Shown here: positions 20,740-30,953 of the stretch, in pieces
How positions within the stretch are numbered: the first letter of the stretch is position 1
How the letters are laid out: each line of letters opens with the position of its first letter
DNA from: Nosema muscidifuracis
Lineage: Eukaryota; Microsporidia; Nosematidae
Reading direction: 5' to 3'
DNA length: 64,000 bases
NCBI GenBank assembly: GCA_028335825.1
Contig: JAIOKI010000001.1
Span: 682,001 to 746,000, forward strand
Translations under genes and position numbers: made by a program
Notes under the pieces: model-generated
Seen by the model: the letters and a program-made list of their open reading frames with translations, nothing else
Told to the model about the DNA's origin: nothing
Database searches by the model: none

Positions 20740-21150
20740 AAATCTGATTTATACATAGTAGATGAAGTTGTGATAATAAAGGTATAAATAACCAAATTGA
20801 TAATTTGTGATCCGTGGGTATAGAGAAAAAACTTAAGTACGATTTATGTCCAACTACTCTGCTTCGTTATACAAGTATAAGTCCAGGATAATCCCTTTCG
20901 TTATGAATTGGGATTTTATAATAATAAAATTCCATCATGCATAAAGAATTAATCTAAATTTAGATAGCTACATTAAGGCATACATTCAGATAAAAATACT
21001 TAATATGACATTAGAAAGCCTAAAAAGGAAAGTTATTTCAGAATCTGTGATGACTAAGTCATAGTATGTAGTAGTCTAAAAGTAGAAGGAAGGAGACCAA
21101 TTAAAAATATAAGAGGACCTACCCGGTGAATGAAAAATATAAATATTATT
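20740..21150 (+). mobile_element. Possible decayed element, related to 54085-54330
   Basis: The stretch is less AT-rich and more complex than its surroundings. About 65 bases near 20965-21030 align by eye at around 70% with 54130-54200 (shared strings CATTCAGATAA and AAAGCCT). The class is uncertain; it may be a Ty3/gypsy fragment. It is broken and clearly old. Confidence 0.35.
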
Positions 21151-21386
21151 GTAAAGAATAATTCATACAATCTTTCAATTTTTTAAACTTCTATTTATTT
21201 GTTATATGCATAATTTAAAATGATTGGTTTATTTTATATAAAGGAGAAAAGTTCAATTTTCTAAAAATGATTGATTTTAATTTATATAAGTAAATATTAT
21301 AATTTAATATAAGATTTAAAATCTTTATTATAGAATTTAATATAATTAAATATAAGTAAATATATATAAGAAATATCATATATAAG

Positions 21387-21817
21387 AAATATAAATATAT
21401 AAATATATAAATATATAAATATATAAATATATAAATATATAAATATATAAATATATAAATATATAAATATATAAATATATAAATATATAAATATATAAAT
21501 ATATAAATATATAAATATATAAATATATAAATATATAAATATATAAATATATAAATATATAAATATATAAATATATAAATATATAAATATATAAATATAT
21601 AAATATATAAATATATAAATATATAAATATATAAATATATAAATATATAAATATATAAATATATAAATATATAAATATATAAATATATAAATATATAAAT
21701 ATATAAATATATAAATATATAAATATATAAATATATAAATATATAAATATATAAATATATAAATATATAAATATATAAATATATAAATATATAAATATAT
21801 AAATATATAAATATATA
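21387..21817. repeat. Octanucleotide microsatellite (AAATATAT)n, about 53 copies
   Basis: This is an almost perfect run of the 8-base unit AAATATAT for about 430 bases, ending about 100 bases before the TPS1 start codon. It lies in the upstream region of TPS1, so copy number could affect promoter spacing. Confidence 0.95.
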
Positions 21818-21918
21818 TAAGAAATATAAGATAAAAAATATAAAAATTAAATAAATTAATTTTTTCCCCTTTTTTTTCTCCTTTATTTTTCTATAAATAT
21901 TTTCTACACTCCCATCTT

Positions 21919-23550
21919 ATGAAATTGATTGTTGTTAGTAATCGTCTTCCTATTTCTTTAAAACGTACAGAATCAGGTTTTGATTATATACATAGTAGTG
22001 GAGGGTTAGTAACTGGTCTTAAAAGTATAAATACTAAGATTAAGTTTCAATGGTTTGGTAATTTAAGTAGTGAAGGATTAACTGAAAATGATAAAGAAAT
22101 TATAAGAAAAGACTGTACTACTAAATTTAATCTCCATCCCATATTTATAGATCCAATTTTAAATGAAGATTGTTATAATGGATTCTGTAATGGAATTTTA
22201 TGGCCAATGCTTCATTATTTCTCAGATGATTTGGTAGTAACTGATAAATATTACAAAGCTTATATTGAATATAATGAAATATTTTGTAAAGAAATACTTA
22301 AAGAAACAGAGGATAATGATATTATTTGGGTACATGATTATCATTTAACTGTACTTCCTAAAATGATTAGAGATATTAAAAAAGATAAAGTTAAATTAAT
22401 GTTCTTCCTTCATACACCATTCCCAAGTTCTATAAGTTTTAATAAGTTGTATTGTAGAAAAGAAATTTTAAAAGGAATATTAGCTAGTGATTTAGTTTCA
22501 TTTCATTCTTATGAATATGTAGTTAATTTTATAGAATGTGTTAAGAAGAATGATCTTAAAGGTATACTTTATAATAATAGCATAAATAGTAAAAGTGTAG
22601 AAGATAGTAAAAGTGGAAATAGCATAAATGAAGATAGTATAAGTGTAGAAGAAATAATTGAATGTGGAAATATCATAAATGAAGATAGTAAAAGTGGAAA
22701 TATCATAAATAAAAATAGCATAAATACAAAAGACAATAATAGCATAAATAAAATAAATGAAGATAAAAATAACATAAATGAAGATAAAAATAACATAAAT
22801 AAAGATAAAAATAAAATAAGCATAAATGCTATCCCTATAGGAATAGATCCAAATATATTTATAGATTGTATAAATACAAAAGACACTCAAGATAAAATAA
22901 AATATTTTAAAGAGAAATTCAAAGGTAAGAAAGTTATACTTGGTGTAGATAGATCTGATTATATAAAAGGAATTCCTCATAGAATACAAGGATATTCCCA
23001 ATTCTTAGATAAATATCCTGAATACAGAGATACTTCAGTATTTTTACAAATAGGAGTACCTTCTAGAACTGAAGTAACTGAATATAAAGGATATACTGAT
23101 TGCATAAATAGACTAGTATCAGATACTAATAGTACAATAGGAGGAATAGAAAAAACAAATATTTATTTATTGAATGATTCAGTAGATTTTAATACATTAT
23201 GTGCTTTATATTATATAAGTGATATTCTTCTTATAACAAGTTTAAGAGATGGAATGAATTTAGTAGCTATGGAATATATAAGTTGTAATTTTAATACTAA
23301 AGGAGTATTAATATTAAGTGAATTTACAGGAGTATCTTCTACTTTACCAGGAAGTATAAGTATAAATCCATGGAATACTGAAGAAATATGTGAGAGTATA
23401 AAAGAAGGTCTCGAAATGAAAGAAGAAGAAAGAATAAGAAGATATGAAATTAATAAGAAGAATGTATTTGAATTTACTAGTTTTAGATGGGCAGAGGAAA
23501 ATTTAAGTATACTTGGTATTAATTGGGAAGAAGATATAAAGAAAGAATAA
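21919..23550 (+). CDS. TPS1: Trehalose-6-phosphate synthase
   Basis: This GT20 glycosyltransferase joins UDP-glucose (or GDP-glucose) and glucose-6-phosphate into trehalose-6-phosphate in the cytosol, the first step to the spore sugar trehalose. Family motifs in order: VVSNRLPIS 5-13, SGGLVTGL 27-34, WFGN 45-48, WPMLHY 95-100, VHDYHLTVLPKM 138-149, FFLHTPFPSS 162-171, IPIGIDPNIF 305-314, VDRSDYIKGIPHRI after it, and LRDGMNLVAMEYI in the C-terminal half. An Asn/Ser/Ile/Asp/Lys-rich in-frame insert occupies about 219-301. Without it the length would be about 460, the normal catalytic core. CCC six bases upstream sets the start. Its partner phosphatase is at 27973-30435. Confidence 0.97.
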   Translation: MKLIVVSNRLPISLKRTESGFDYIHSSGGLVTGLKSINTKIKFQWFGNLSSEGLTENDKEIIRKDCTTKFNLHPIFIDPILNEDCYNGFCNGILWPMLHYFSDDLVVTDKYYKAYIEYNEIFCKEILKETEDNDIIWVHDYHLTVLPKMIRDIKKDKVKLMFFLHTPFPSSISFNKLYCRKEILKGILASDLVSFHSYEYVVNFIECVKKNDLKGILYNNSINSKSVEDSKSGNSINEDSISVEEIIECGNIINEDSKSGNIINKNSINTKDNNSINKINEDKNNINEDKNNINKDKNKISINAIPIGIDPNIFIDCINTKDTQDKIKYFKEKFKGKKVILGVDRSDYIKGIPHRIQGYSQFLDKYPEYRDTSVFLQIGVPSRTEVTEYKGYTDCINRLVSDTNSTIGGIEKTNIYLLNDSVDFNTLCALYYISDILLITSLRDGMNLVAMEYISCNFNTKGVLILSEFTGVSSTLPGSISINPWNTEEICESIKEGLEMKEEERIRRYEINKKNVFEFTSFRWAEENLSILGINWEEDIKKE

Positions 23551-23900
23551 AAGATTTATCTTATTATTTATTTAATATTATTTTTATGTATATATAATTT
23601 ATTTATAGTTTTTATGTATATATAGTTTATTTATTATTTTTATGTATATCAATATCTTCCTTTTTATAATACCTTCTTCTATATAATATTTTTATGTATA
23701 TAATATCTTATACATCAATATTTATATAATCTTCCCATATATATATCATAATAATATTTATAAAATATCATAATAATATTCTATATAATATCATTATAAT
23801 CTTCCCATATATATATCATATAATCTTCCAATATACATCAATATCTTCCTTATATAATAACATAATAATAATTTAAAGGTATTTTTTTTTACCCTTAAAT
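23551..23900. repeat. AT-rich imperfect repeats upstream of the p24 gene
   Basis: Repeats of TTTTTATGTATATATA and ATAATCTTCCCATATATA type fill this 350-base gap. CCC at 23892-23894 precedes the next start. Confidence 0.6.
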
Positions 23901-24560
23901 ATGATTTTATTTTTTTATATCATCTATGTTTATTCAAATGTATTCTCACTTAAAGATAATGATACAGTAGAAGTATTTAAAAATTTATCTGATAGAACTG
24001 TAGTACTATTAAAAACAACTGTAATGATTGAGAATCCTCATACTAAAGAATGGCATGAATCTGATGATAGTATTCCTACAATGACCCAATTAAAAATTTA
24101 TAAATCAGATAATCCATCTGATTTGAGTAATACAGAAAAATCTCAATTATTTGAAGATGAGAAATATGATCCTCATAATGTATTCTTTTTTACATCTTAT
24201 AAAGGATCAGGATTATATGGATTTGAATTTAAAATGAATACCAGTGTACCAAATACTTATGGACTTAAATTGGAAATATTTGAAGGAAATGCTGATAATC
24301 CTGAGATTATGTCTGGTATTGACTATCATATGTCATGGATATCTCAGAAAGTAGGAGATTTAAATAACTTTGCTAGGAATAATTTTGAGATTGAAGAAAT
24401 GGGAGATCAAGATGAAGTAGAATATGTTAAGTTGTATAATTATATTTTTAAGTTAGTGTTTAGAATATTTATGCTTAAAATTATTGTACTTATAATTACT
24501 ATATTTTATGTTAATAAAAGTGTAAAGAAATTCTTTATAACTCAAAAGATAGCTAAATAA
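23901..24560 (+). CDS. p24/EMP24 family cargo receptor
   Basis: This 219-residue type I membrane protein has the p24 layout: an N-terminal signal peptide (about 1-16), a lumenal GOLD domain, a short coiled coil, one transmembrane helix at about 185-205 and a short basic cytosolic tail. The GOLD part ends with the FEFKMNTSVPNTYGLKLEIFEGNA segment. The coiled-coil region follows, as expected. p24 proteins cycle between ER and Golgi in COPI and COPII vesicles. The tail ends TQKIAK, with a lysine at -1 and at -4 rather than the standard KKxx. The family is usually four or more paralogues, and only one is in this window. The CCC five bases upstream supports the start. Confidence 0.8.
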   Translation: MILFFYIIYVYSNVFSLKDNDTVEVFKNLSDRTVVLLKTTVMIENPHTKEWHESDDSIPTMTQLKIYKSDNPSDLSNTEKSQLFEDEKYDPHNVFFFTSYKGSGLYGFEFKMNTSVPNTYGLKLEIFEGNADNPEIMSGIDYHMSWISQKVGDLNNFARNNFEIEEMGDQDEVEYVKLYNYIFKLVFRIFMLKIIVLIITIFYVNKSVKKFFITQKIAK

Positions 24561-24750
24561 AGGGTTTTCTATTATAAAGTATTTTTATTAAATATTATTA
24601 TTATAGAGGATTTTATAAATAGATTTTATTGATATATTATATATATAATGTATTTTAATTTATTTATATTGATATATTATATATATAATATATTTTAATT
24701 TATTTTAATACATATTAACCAATCAATTATTAATTAATCCATTATTTATT

Positions 24751-25272
24751 TCAATTTGTCTTAGCTAATTCTACACATAATCTTAAATTATCTATAATAA
24801 CTACCTTAAGATCATTAATAAGTCTACTAGCATCTTCTTTACACCCTACACTTAAAAATGTATACCCTTTACTAACTCCTGTTTCTCTATCCATTACCAT
24901 ATGAAATCTACCAAATCTTACTTGAGTATGTCCAGTTATAATTTTATAAAGTTCTTCTCTTTTAATATCCAAAGCATAATTACTTATTTTAACACTTATA
25001 CTTTCTTTATTAATTGTACTAGTAGGTGGAATATAAGTATTATCATCTACTTTAGATATTACAGGAGGAGTGTATGTAAATGAAGGAACATAAGCTACTT
25101 GATCTTCAATATTTATTTCATCTTTTATTTCTACACTTTCTGATGTACATTTAGTAAATAAAAAAGGAGATATTCTATCTAATATTGATATATCATTAGT
25201 ATTACCAAATTTAGGGAGAGATTTTCTTCTATTAATTTCTGATATATTTTTTGAATATTTTGATATTTCCAT
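24751..25272 (-). CDS. TIF35: RRM protein, probable eIF3 subunit g
   Basis: This 173-residue protein has a short N-terminal region with a YVPSFTYTPP and YIPPT patch, then a single C-terminal RRM from about residue 90. RNP2 is VKISNY (94-99) and RNP1 is KGYTFLSV (135-142), followed by the end segment LRLCVELAK that resembles the terminal strand of eIF3g (LNVEWAK). eIF3g sits at the mRNA entry side of the 40S subunit and helps scanning. The zinc knuckle of longer eIF3g proteins is not present. CCCC seven bases before the ATG supports the start. It may instead be a different single-RRM protein, but domain order and the ending fit eIF3g best. Confidence 0.6.
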   Translation of the reverse strand: MEISKYSKNISEINRRKSLPKFGNTNDISILDRISPFLFTKCTSESVEIKDEINIEDQVAYVPSFTYTPPVISKVDDNTYIPPTSTINKESISVKISNYALDIKREELYKIITGHTQVRFGRFHMVMDRETGVSKGYTFLSVGCKEDASRLINDLKVVIIDNLRLCVELAKTN

Positions 25273-25584
25273 TTAAAGGGGTTTATAAAGAAAATTTATA
25301 AAGGAGTAGTAAAAGAGCAGTAAAAGGATGTAGTAAAAGAAAATTTATAAAGGTTTAGTAAAAGAAAATGTAATATAATATTTTTAAAGGTTTAGTAAAA
25401 GAATGTAGTAAAAAATGTAATAGAATAAATTTATAAAAGAGCATTAAAAAAATGTAATATAATATAATAAAAAAATATCATGTACAAACTTATTAATATA
25501 ATAATGTAATATAATAAAAAAATATCATGTACAAACTTATTAATAAAAATAAATACAAACTATCTTATTTTTTAAACACCCCCT
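25273..25584. repeat. AT-rich repeats between eIF3g-like and Thp1-like genes
   Basis: AGTAAAAGAATGTAGTAAAA-type units are followed by two copies of a block containing AAAAATATCATGTACAAACT near 25475 and 25520. No gene seen. Confidence 0.65.
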
Positions 25585-26571
25585 TTAATTAAATGACATA
25601 GGAAATGGATTCTTTCTACTAAATACCATTACATTCTTATTAATACTAATATATCCTTTAATAAGATTATAATCTATTACACTACATATCATACTAATAA
25701 TATCTTCATATTTCATATCCAAACATTCAATTAAATAATTTAAATTAAGTTTATAATCTTCATTAAACATATCAAATAATCTTCTTATAAGATTACTAAA
25801 ACATATTAAAGGTAAATAACTCTTACAAATATTATAAATATTATAAAATACAAGAATATCTTTAAGATTATTTATATCTTTATCTAATCTATTTATTAAT
25901 CCAAATTTAATAGATTCTTTAATATTTTTACATCTTATATCTCCATATTTATTAATATGATTATCATTTAATATTCTATTATTAATTAAACTTATTATAA
26001 AAAAAATAAAAAAAGAATTATTCCTTATCTTTTTACATCTATAACTTATTTTTATACATTCATTTGATTCTATTATATCTTCTTTATAAAGTAATAAAAG
26101 ACTTTTATATAAATTAAAAATATAAAAATCTTTTTTTTTAATTCTTGTGTTAGATGTTATATGTAAAAAATTATAAGCTAATTCATAATTCTTAATTTTA
26201 AAATAAAGACTTAGAAGGACATTTGTTATCCAATGCTTAAAATATATATTCTTGTATATTTCTTGTAATATCTTAATTAAACTTTTTATATCATCTTGTG
26301 ATTGTATTTCATTTATAGAATTATTAATTACAAATTTAAATATGTAATGTGAATCAGAATCTTCTTGAAATAAAATATAACAAGATTTTATAACTTCTAT
26401 TGATGAAAGAAATGATCTATTTTTTATGTATAGAAAATGTTGATTTATGATTGTATCAAAAGGAGGGATTATTTTTGATGTGTTATATTTAAAATTATGT
26501 ATTTTAAATATACTTGATAATTTTAAATATTTACCTTCTCTAATAAATTTGTTGATTATCTTTTCATTCAT
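25585..26571 (-). CDS. THP1: PCI-domain protein, PCID2/Thp1-like (TREX-2)
   Basis: This 328-residue helical protein ends in a PCI winged helix. The closing segment DYNLIKGYISINKNVMVFSRKNPFPM closely follows the PCID2/Thp1 ending (IKGYISH...LVVSKQNPFP), which separates this family from the CSN12 and proteasome PCI proteins. Thp1 with Sac3 forms TREX-2, which couples transcription to mRNA export at the nuclear pore. The protein is shorter than human PCID2 (399) because the N-terminal helical repeats are trimmed. The ATG at 26571 follows CCC by ten bases; a second ATG lies four bases inside the coding sequence but in another frame. Confidence 0.75.
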   Translation of the reverse strand: MNEKIINKFIREGKYLKLSSIFKIHNFKYNTSKIIPPFDTIINQHFLYIKNRSFLSSIEVIKSCYILFQEDSDSHYIFKFVINNSINEIQSQDDIKSLIKILQEIYKNIYFKHWITNVLLSLYFKIKNYELAYNFLHITSNTRIKKKDFYIFNLYKSLLLLYKEDIIESNECIKISYRCKKIRNNSFFIFFIISLINNRILNDNHINKYGDIRCKNIKESIKFGLINRLDKDINNLKDILVFYNIYNICKSYLPLICFSNLIRRLFDMFNEDYKLNLNYLIECLDMKYEDIISMICSVIDYNLIKGYISINKNVMVFSRKNPFPMSFN

Positions 26572-26768
26572 GCGTATTTATGGGATAAAATATTTATTTT
26601 ATAATAAATATTAAAGTAGTTGTAATAATTTTATAATAAATAATTTATATTAATATAGTTATAATATAATATTATTACATTATTATAATGATATTATACC
26701 TATTTATAAATATTATTACACCTACTTATAAAATATTATTTTCTTATTAACTCATCCCCTATTGAAAA

Positions 26769-27743
26769 ATGAATAATAATCTTAAAAAAATAGATAAATA
26801 TCAAATTTATATACATAGAAATTTAAATAAATATATCTTTATTTTATTTGTTAATAAAACTATGCTATACTTCTTATCTTTACAAATTAAAGATAAGAGA
26901 TGTTATATAGATAAACTAGATAGTACAGGATATTCTAATTATAAAATATGTAAAGATTTCTTAGTATCTGTTATTAATGAATATATTCAAGATTGTGAAC
27001 TTATTTATTGTTTTAGTTTACCTAAATCTGTTTATGTATTTAATTCAAAGATTAAAAATATTCTTTCAAGGGAAGCATTAAATTTATTTTGGGTGAGTGT
27101 TTTTAAAGAGATCATTAAAAGAGGTGTAAAGGAAAGTATTAATGAGGGTATAAAGGGAGGTATTAATGAGGAGTGTATGAAAGAAGGTATTAATGCAGGT
27201 GTAAAAGAAAGTATGAAAAATAACATAAATGATAATAATAATAACATAAACAATATAGATAATATAAAAGATAATAATATAGATAATATAGATAATATAA
27301 ATGATATAAATAATAATAATACCAAACTTTATGTACTCAAACATGGTGGGTATAACTACTTACCTAGCATATACAAATCAGTATCTGATATAACATTATT
27401 TGATGACGAACCTATCACAAAAATATTAAAAAATAAGAATGTCAGTATGGAAAAATTATTTAATATATTAAATTGTAGATCAGATTTTATGAAGGGATCT
27501 CTTATTTATTTATTAAATGTACCAAATAAAAATACTAAATTAAAAGTTAAGTCTAGTAATGAAGATATAATAAAATATTTAAGGAATTTAAATTTAGAAG
27601 ATGATATTAAAATAGAAAAGTCGAGTAGAATGTTTATAGAAAAATTTAATATAAAATTGGTAGATTTTAATTTAAAAATATTTTGTAGAGAGAAGATAAA
27701 TAATGAGAAGATTCAAGTTATATCAGTGAAAAGAAGAAAATGA
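26769..27743 (+). CDS. RTT109: Rtt109-like histone H3 acetyltransferase
   Basis: This 324-residue protein fits fungal Rtt109, the acetyltransferase that modifies histone H3 Lys56 on new histones. Matches in order: CYIDKLDSTGYS (about 46-57; family S/K-x-DSTG), then the stretch with CFSLPKSVYVFNSKIKN and LFWVSVFKEI (about 81-112; family ARxQPQYLFxxS...WW), then TLFDDEPITKILKN (about 215-228; family DDDPKxRFLDEL), then LFNILNCRSDFMKGSLIYLL (family FWxxLSxRQE...GxxVG). A low-complexity insert of Lys/Glu/Ile/Asn/Asp lies at about 113-190, in a loop. The RQ of the catalytic segment is changed to CRS. CCCC ten bases upstream fixes the start. The weaker conservation leaves open whether it is active. 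Confidence 0.68.
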   Translation: MNNNLKKIDKYQIYIHRNLNKYIFILFVNKTMLYFLSLQIKDKRCYIDKLDSTGYSNYKICKDFLVSVINEYIQDCELIYCFSLPKSVYVFNSKIKNILSREALNLFWVSVFKEIIKRGVKESINEGIKGGINEECMKEGINAGVKESMKNNINDNNNNINNIDNIKDNNIDNIDNINDINNNNTKLYVLKHGGYNYLPSIYKSVSDITLFDDEPITKILKNKNVSMEKLFNILNCRSDFMKGSLIYLLNVPNKNTKLKVKSSNEDIIKYLRNLNLEDDIKIEKSSRMFIEKFNIKLVDFNLKIFCREKINNEKIQVISVKRRK

Positions 27744-27972
27744 AATGTATTTTAATATTAACGTTATTTAATTAAATACCGCATTTTTTATTTAATTTAA
27801 ATAACGTATTTCTCATTAAATTATTTTTAAAATAACGTATTTATATAAAATTAAACTAACGTATTTTCATCAAATTATTTTTTAATTTAAATATCTTAAT
27901 TAAATTTAATTAAAATATTTTTAAAATAACGTACTTTTTAAATTTAAAATATTTTTTTAATTTGAATAATGT
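27744..27972. repeat. Short AT repeats between RTT109-like and TPS2 genes
   Basis: The convergent gap has four or five loosely spaced ATAACGTATTT motifs at about 35-45 base spacing. Nothing else is seen. Confidence 0.55.
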
Positions 27973-30435
27973 TTATTTAGATGATACCTTCTTATATAAT
28001 TTATGAAGTACTTCAATCATTTTCTTCCCATCTTTAACACAATACTCTGCTTTAGTTGTTTCTTTACTACCTCCTACTTTAATAGTTATTCCTTTATTTC
28101 TATCAAACATATCTTCATCAGTTATATCATCTCCACATATCATAAGATCTTTATCATAATACTTAAAAATATCTTTTTTACTTGTACACTTAAATTCTAC
28201 TATATTATTTCCTAACTTAATATTATCACTTATTTTAATTAAATCTGTGTAAAGTTTCTTAGCTTGTGATTGTCCAATAAAATCTTCACAATTTCTGTAA
28301 TGAAATACGAATCCATTATTCTTTCTTTCTAAAGTACTTCCTGGTGTACGGTTTACATAGAAATTTGCTATTTTGTATTCTAAATCGAAATTAATAGGAC
28401 CTCTTAATTCAGTCCATTTACCATTCTTTCGTACAAAACTTACATGCTCAGCATAAACTTCAATCTCTTTAGGAACAAATTTATCCATGTCTTCTTTCTT
28501 TCTACCAGTACATATCACTACTTTTATGTATTTATTTAAATTAAGAAGTAGATTTTTAATATCTTCAGGTAGGAAACATTCATCAGGATTATTTCTTAAA
28601 GGTACAAGTGTACCATCATAATCTAATAAAAGAGATTTTATTGGTCTATTTAAAATATCAGGATTATTTTTAGATAAATGAAGTTTTTCTATTAACCTTG
28701 TAGCTTCTGAAAAATTATATGTTGTATTATCAGTTATATTTGAAGTACTCATTTCTTTTTTATTTGAATTATTCATTTCTTTTTTATTTGAATTATTCAT
28801 TTCTTTTTTATTTGAATTATTCATTTCTTTTTTATTTGAATTACTCATTTCTTTTTTATTTGATTGATCGTTAATTATTTTTTCTTCCTTACATATTTTT
28901 TCTTCATGTATTATTTCTTCTTTATTATTAGGTTCTTCCTTGTATGTCTTTTCTTCTTTAAATATTTTTTCTTCATGTATTATTTCCTTATTATTTGGTT
29001 CTTCCTTACATATTTTTTCTTCATGTATTATTTCTTCTTTATTATTTGGTTCTTCCTTATAGGTCTTTTCTTCTTTATTTACTTGATCTTCCTTATTTAT
29101 CCTTTCATTGTGTATGCTTTCATTATGTATCCTTTCCTTATGTATGCTTTCATTACTATTTATGCTTTCATTATGTATCCTTTCATTATTATGTATCCTT
29201 TCATTATTAAGATATTCTACTTCACTACTACTACTTATAATATTTAATATTTCATTCTTACTATCATTAATATCTTTTATTGGTTTATCTACTCTCTCTA
29301 TATAATGTAATTTCTTATATATTTCATCTGCTACTTTCTCATAATCATATTCATAATTTTCTATGACGTGTCTATTGAAATATAAAAAAGTATCATCTAA
29401 TGATTTATAAAATCCTATTTGAGATTTACTAATTATATCATAAAATTCAGAATCTGTTTCTGGATTAATTATTTCTAAATTAGTTTTCATCTGTAAATAT
29501 GTTATATAATTTAATATTTCTTGATTTATGCTCTTTCCTATATTTATATTTAATAAATAAATTTTAAGAGGTACATCATATTTATTAATATATTTATCTA
29601 TACATATCATATGATGTATTGAGTCATAAGGTATTACTATAGTATTTTTATTAAAAGATATACTTTTAGGAAGTACAGTATCTATAAAAAATTTATCTAT
29701 ACCCATTTGAATAGAAACACATTTCTGTTTTGGTATTTCTTTATCAAAATATGTATATTTGATAAATTTATTATATTCTTCTATATCATTCTCATTTTGA
29801 AAATTTAATATTTTAACTTTAATTATATTATCTAATAAATCTTTATAAAAAGGAATACATTTCCATAATTCATTAAACTTTTCTAAATTAAGAATACTAT
29901 TCTTAAATTTAGATACTATATATAAAAAATTAAGATCTTGTGCCCATAAAATATCTTTAGAAAAATCAGCTACTTTTTCTAATTTACTAAGTACTTTTTT
30001 ATTAAAATTTATGTATTCTTCATAAATAAATGTATGATATAATTTAGAATATGTGTAAGAAAATGTATCGGAATTTAAAATATCTTTCATCATTTTATGT
30101 AAATCTGTATTTGTATCAAATATAGGAATTATATTATGAGTCATACATACTTCTTCTATATAAGCATAATCTGATTCAGAAATAGTCCAATCAATATCTA
30201 TAAGACCTACATAAATAAAAGATTTATCATAAATATAATTATTTATGTAACATCTTGGTTTTATGTATATATTTATCTTGGAAGATTCTTGTTCATATCT
30301 TACATCTATTTTGGATGACTTATTTGGTGTGTCTGATGTTTTATATTGGTTACCTAGTAGAACTCCATAAGCATCTTTACGATTTAATCTTGATGCATGG
30401 AATAATAAATTTGTATTGAGGATATACTTTTTCAT
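27973..30435 (-). CDS. TPS2: Trehalose-6-phosphate phosphatase
   Basis: It removes phosphate from trehalose-6-phosphate to give trehalose. The C-terminal 223 residues are the HAD-type phosphatase: DYDGT 605-609 with the nucleophile Asp605 and acid Asp607, CTGRKKED about 642-649, GFVFHYR about 708-714, and GDDITDEDMF 768-777 for Mg binding. Residues 1 to about 400 are a degenerate GT20 domain without the synthase catalytic motifs, as in yeast Tps2. Between the two halves lies about 150 residues of in-frame repeats: NESIHNERIH-type, then KEEPNNKEEIIHEEKICKEE units, then SNKKEMNN units repeated about five times. CCC four bases before the ATG sets the start. Its length of 820 is close to yeast Tps2 (896), though the insert accounts for much of it. 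Confidence 0.95.
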   Translation of the reverse strand: MKKYILNTNLLFHASRLNRKDAYGVLLGNQYKTSDTPNKSSKIDVRYEQESSKINIYIKPRCYINNYIYDKSFIYVGLIDIDWTISESDYAYIEEVCMTHNIIPIFDTNTDLHKMMKDILNSDTFSYTYSKLYHTFIYEEYINFNKKVLSKLEKVADFSKDILWAQDLNFLYIVSKFKNSILNLEKFNELWKCIPFYKDLLDNIIKVKILNFQNENDIEEYNKFIKYTYFDKEIPKQKCVSIQMGIDKFFIDTVLPKSISFNKNTIVIPYDSIHHMICIDKYINKYDVPLKIYLLNINIGKSINQEILNYITYLQMKTNLEIINPETDSEFYDIISKSQIGFYKSLDDTFLYFNRHVIENYEYDYEKVADEIYKKLHYIERVDKPIKDINDSKNEILNIISSSSEVEYLNNERIHNNERIHNESINSNESIHKERIHNESIHNERINKEDQVNKEEKTYKEEPNNKEEIIHEEKICKEEPNNKEIIHEEKIFKEEKTYKEEPNNKEEIIHEEKICKEEKIINDQSNKKEMSNSNKKEMNNSNKKEMNNSNKKEMNNSNKKEMSTSNITDNTTYNFSEATRLIEKLHLSKNNPDILNRPIKSLLLDYDGTLVPLRNNPDECFLPEDIKNLLLNLNKYIKVVICTGRKKEDMDKFVPKEIEVYAEHVSFVRKNGKWTELRGPINFDLEYKIANFYVNRTPGSTLERKNNGFVFHYRNCEDFIGQSQAKKLYTDLIKISDNIKLGNNIVEFKCTSKKDIFKYYDKDLMICGDDITDEDMFDRNKGITIKVGGSKETTKAEYCVKDGKKMIEVLHKLYKKVSSK

Positions 30436-30870
30436 GTTAGGGTAAGTACTAAAGAAAAATTTATAGATAAATTAAAAGGAGAGGAACCAATAAGAAAAAA
30501 AAGGATTAAAAGTTTAATAAAAAAATATTTAATATATAATAAGTTACATAAAAATATTTCTTATAATTTACATTAAAAAGATTCTTAATATGTTTTATTT
30601 TTTATATTGAAAGTATTCCTAATATACTTTATAAGTTACATTAAAAATATTCTAAATAAGTTTTATTTTTTTATAAGTTACATTGAAGGTATTCTTAATA
30701 TACTTTAATTTGTTCTTTATATATTATAAAATATCTTTATTTTAATTCGTTCTTTATATATTATAAAAAATCTATACTTTAATTTAATCTATATAAAAAG
30801 ATTTCTTTCAATACTTTAAATTTTATGTCTTACAGTTAAAGTATTTAAATATTATACTAAACTCCTCCAA
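30436..30870. repeat. AT-rich repeats upstream of tRNA-Asn and TPS2
   Basis: Units containing TAAGTTACATTAAAAATATTC recur at about 55-70 bases between 30540 and 30720, then a diverged pair built on TTTAATT and TTCTTTATATATTATAAA. The gap holds the TPS2 promoter on one side and the tRNA on the other. Confidence 0.55.
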
Positions 30871-30886
30871 GCTTCTGTGGCGCAAT

Positions 30887-30919
<33 letters not shown>

Positions 30920-30943
30920 AGAGTTCGAGTCTCTCCAGAAGCG
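30871..30943 (+). tRNA. trnN(GTT): tRNA-Asn (anticodon GTT)
   Basis: A 73-nt perfect cloverleaf without intron. The acceptor stem pairs GCTTCTG with CAGAAGC and the discriminator base is G. D-arm is GCGC/GCGC, anticodon stem TTCGG/CCGAA around loop CTGTTAA, and T-arm GAGAG/CTCTC around TTCGAGT. The A-box (TGGCGCAATGG) and B-box (GTTCGAGTC) are intact. It ends ten bases before the stop codon of the OB-fold gene on the other strand and is followed by TATTTTTATTTT, which can serve as a Pol III terminator. Confidence 0.98.
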
Positions 30944-30953
30944 TATTTTTATT

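Noticed and set aside
21387-21817. Telomeric repeat
   Set aside because: The AAATATAT unit has no G-rich strand and is internal, between genes.
22498-23001. Long frames on the minus strand across TPS1
   Set aside because: They are the complement of a repetitive purine-rich insert. TPS1 on the plus strand has all family motifs.
27032-27344. Minus-strand frames opposite the RTT109-like gene
   Set aside because: Low-complexity complement of the insert, with no start motif.
28864-29305. Plus-strand frames opposite TPS2
   Set aside because: They are the reverse complement of the Lys/Glu/Asn repeats in the TPS2 linker and have no independent signal.
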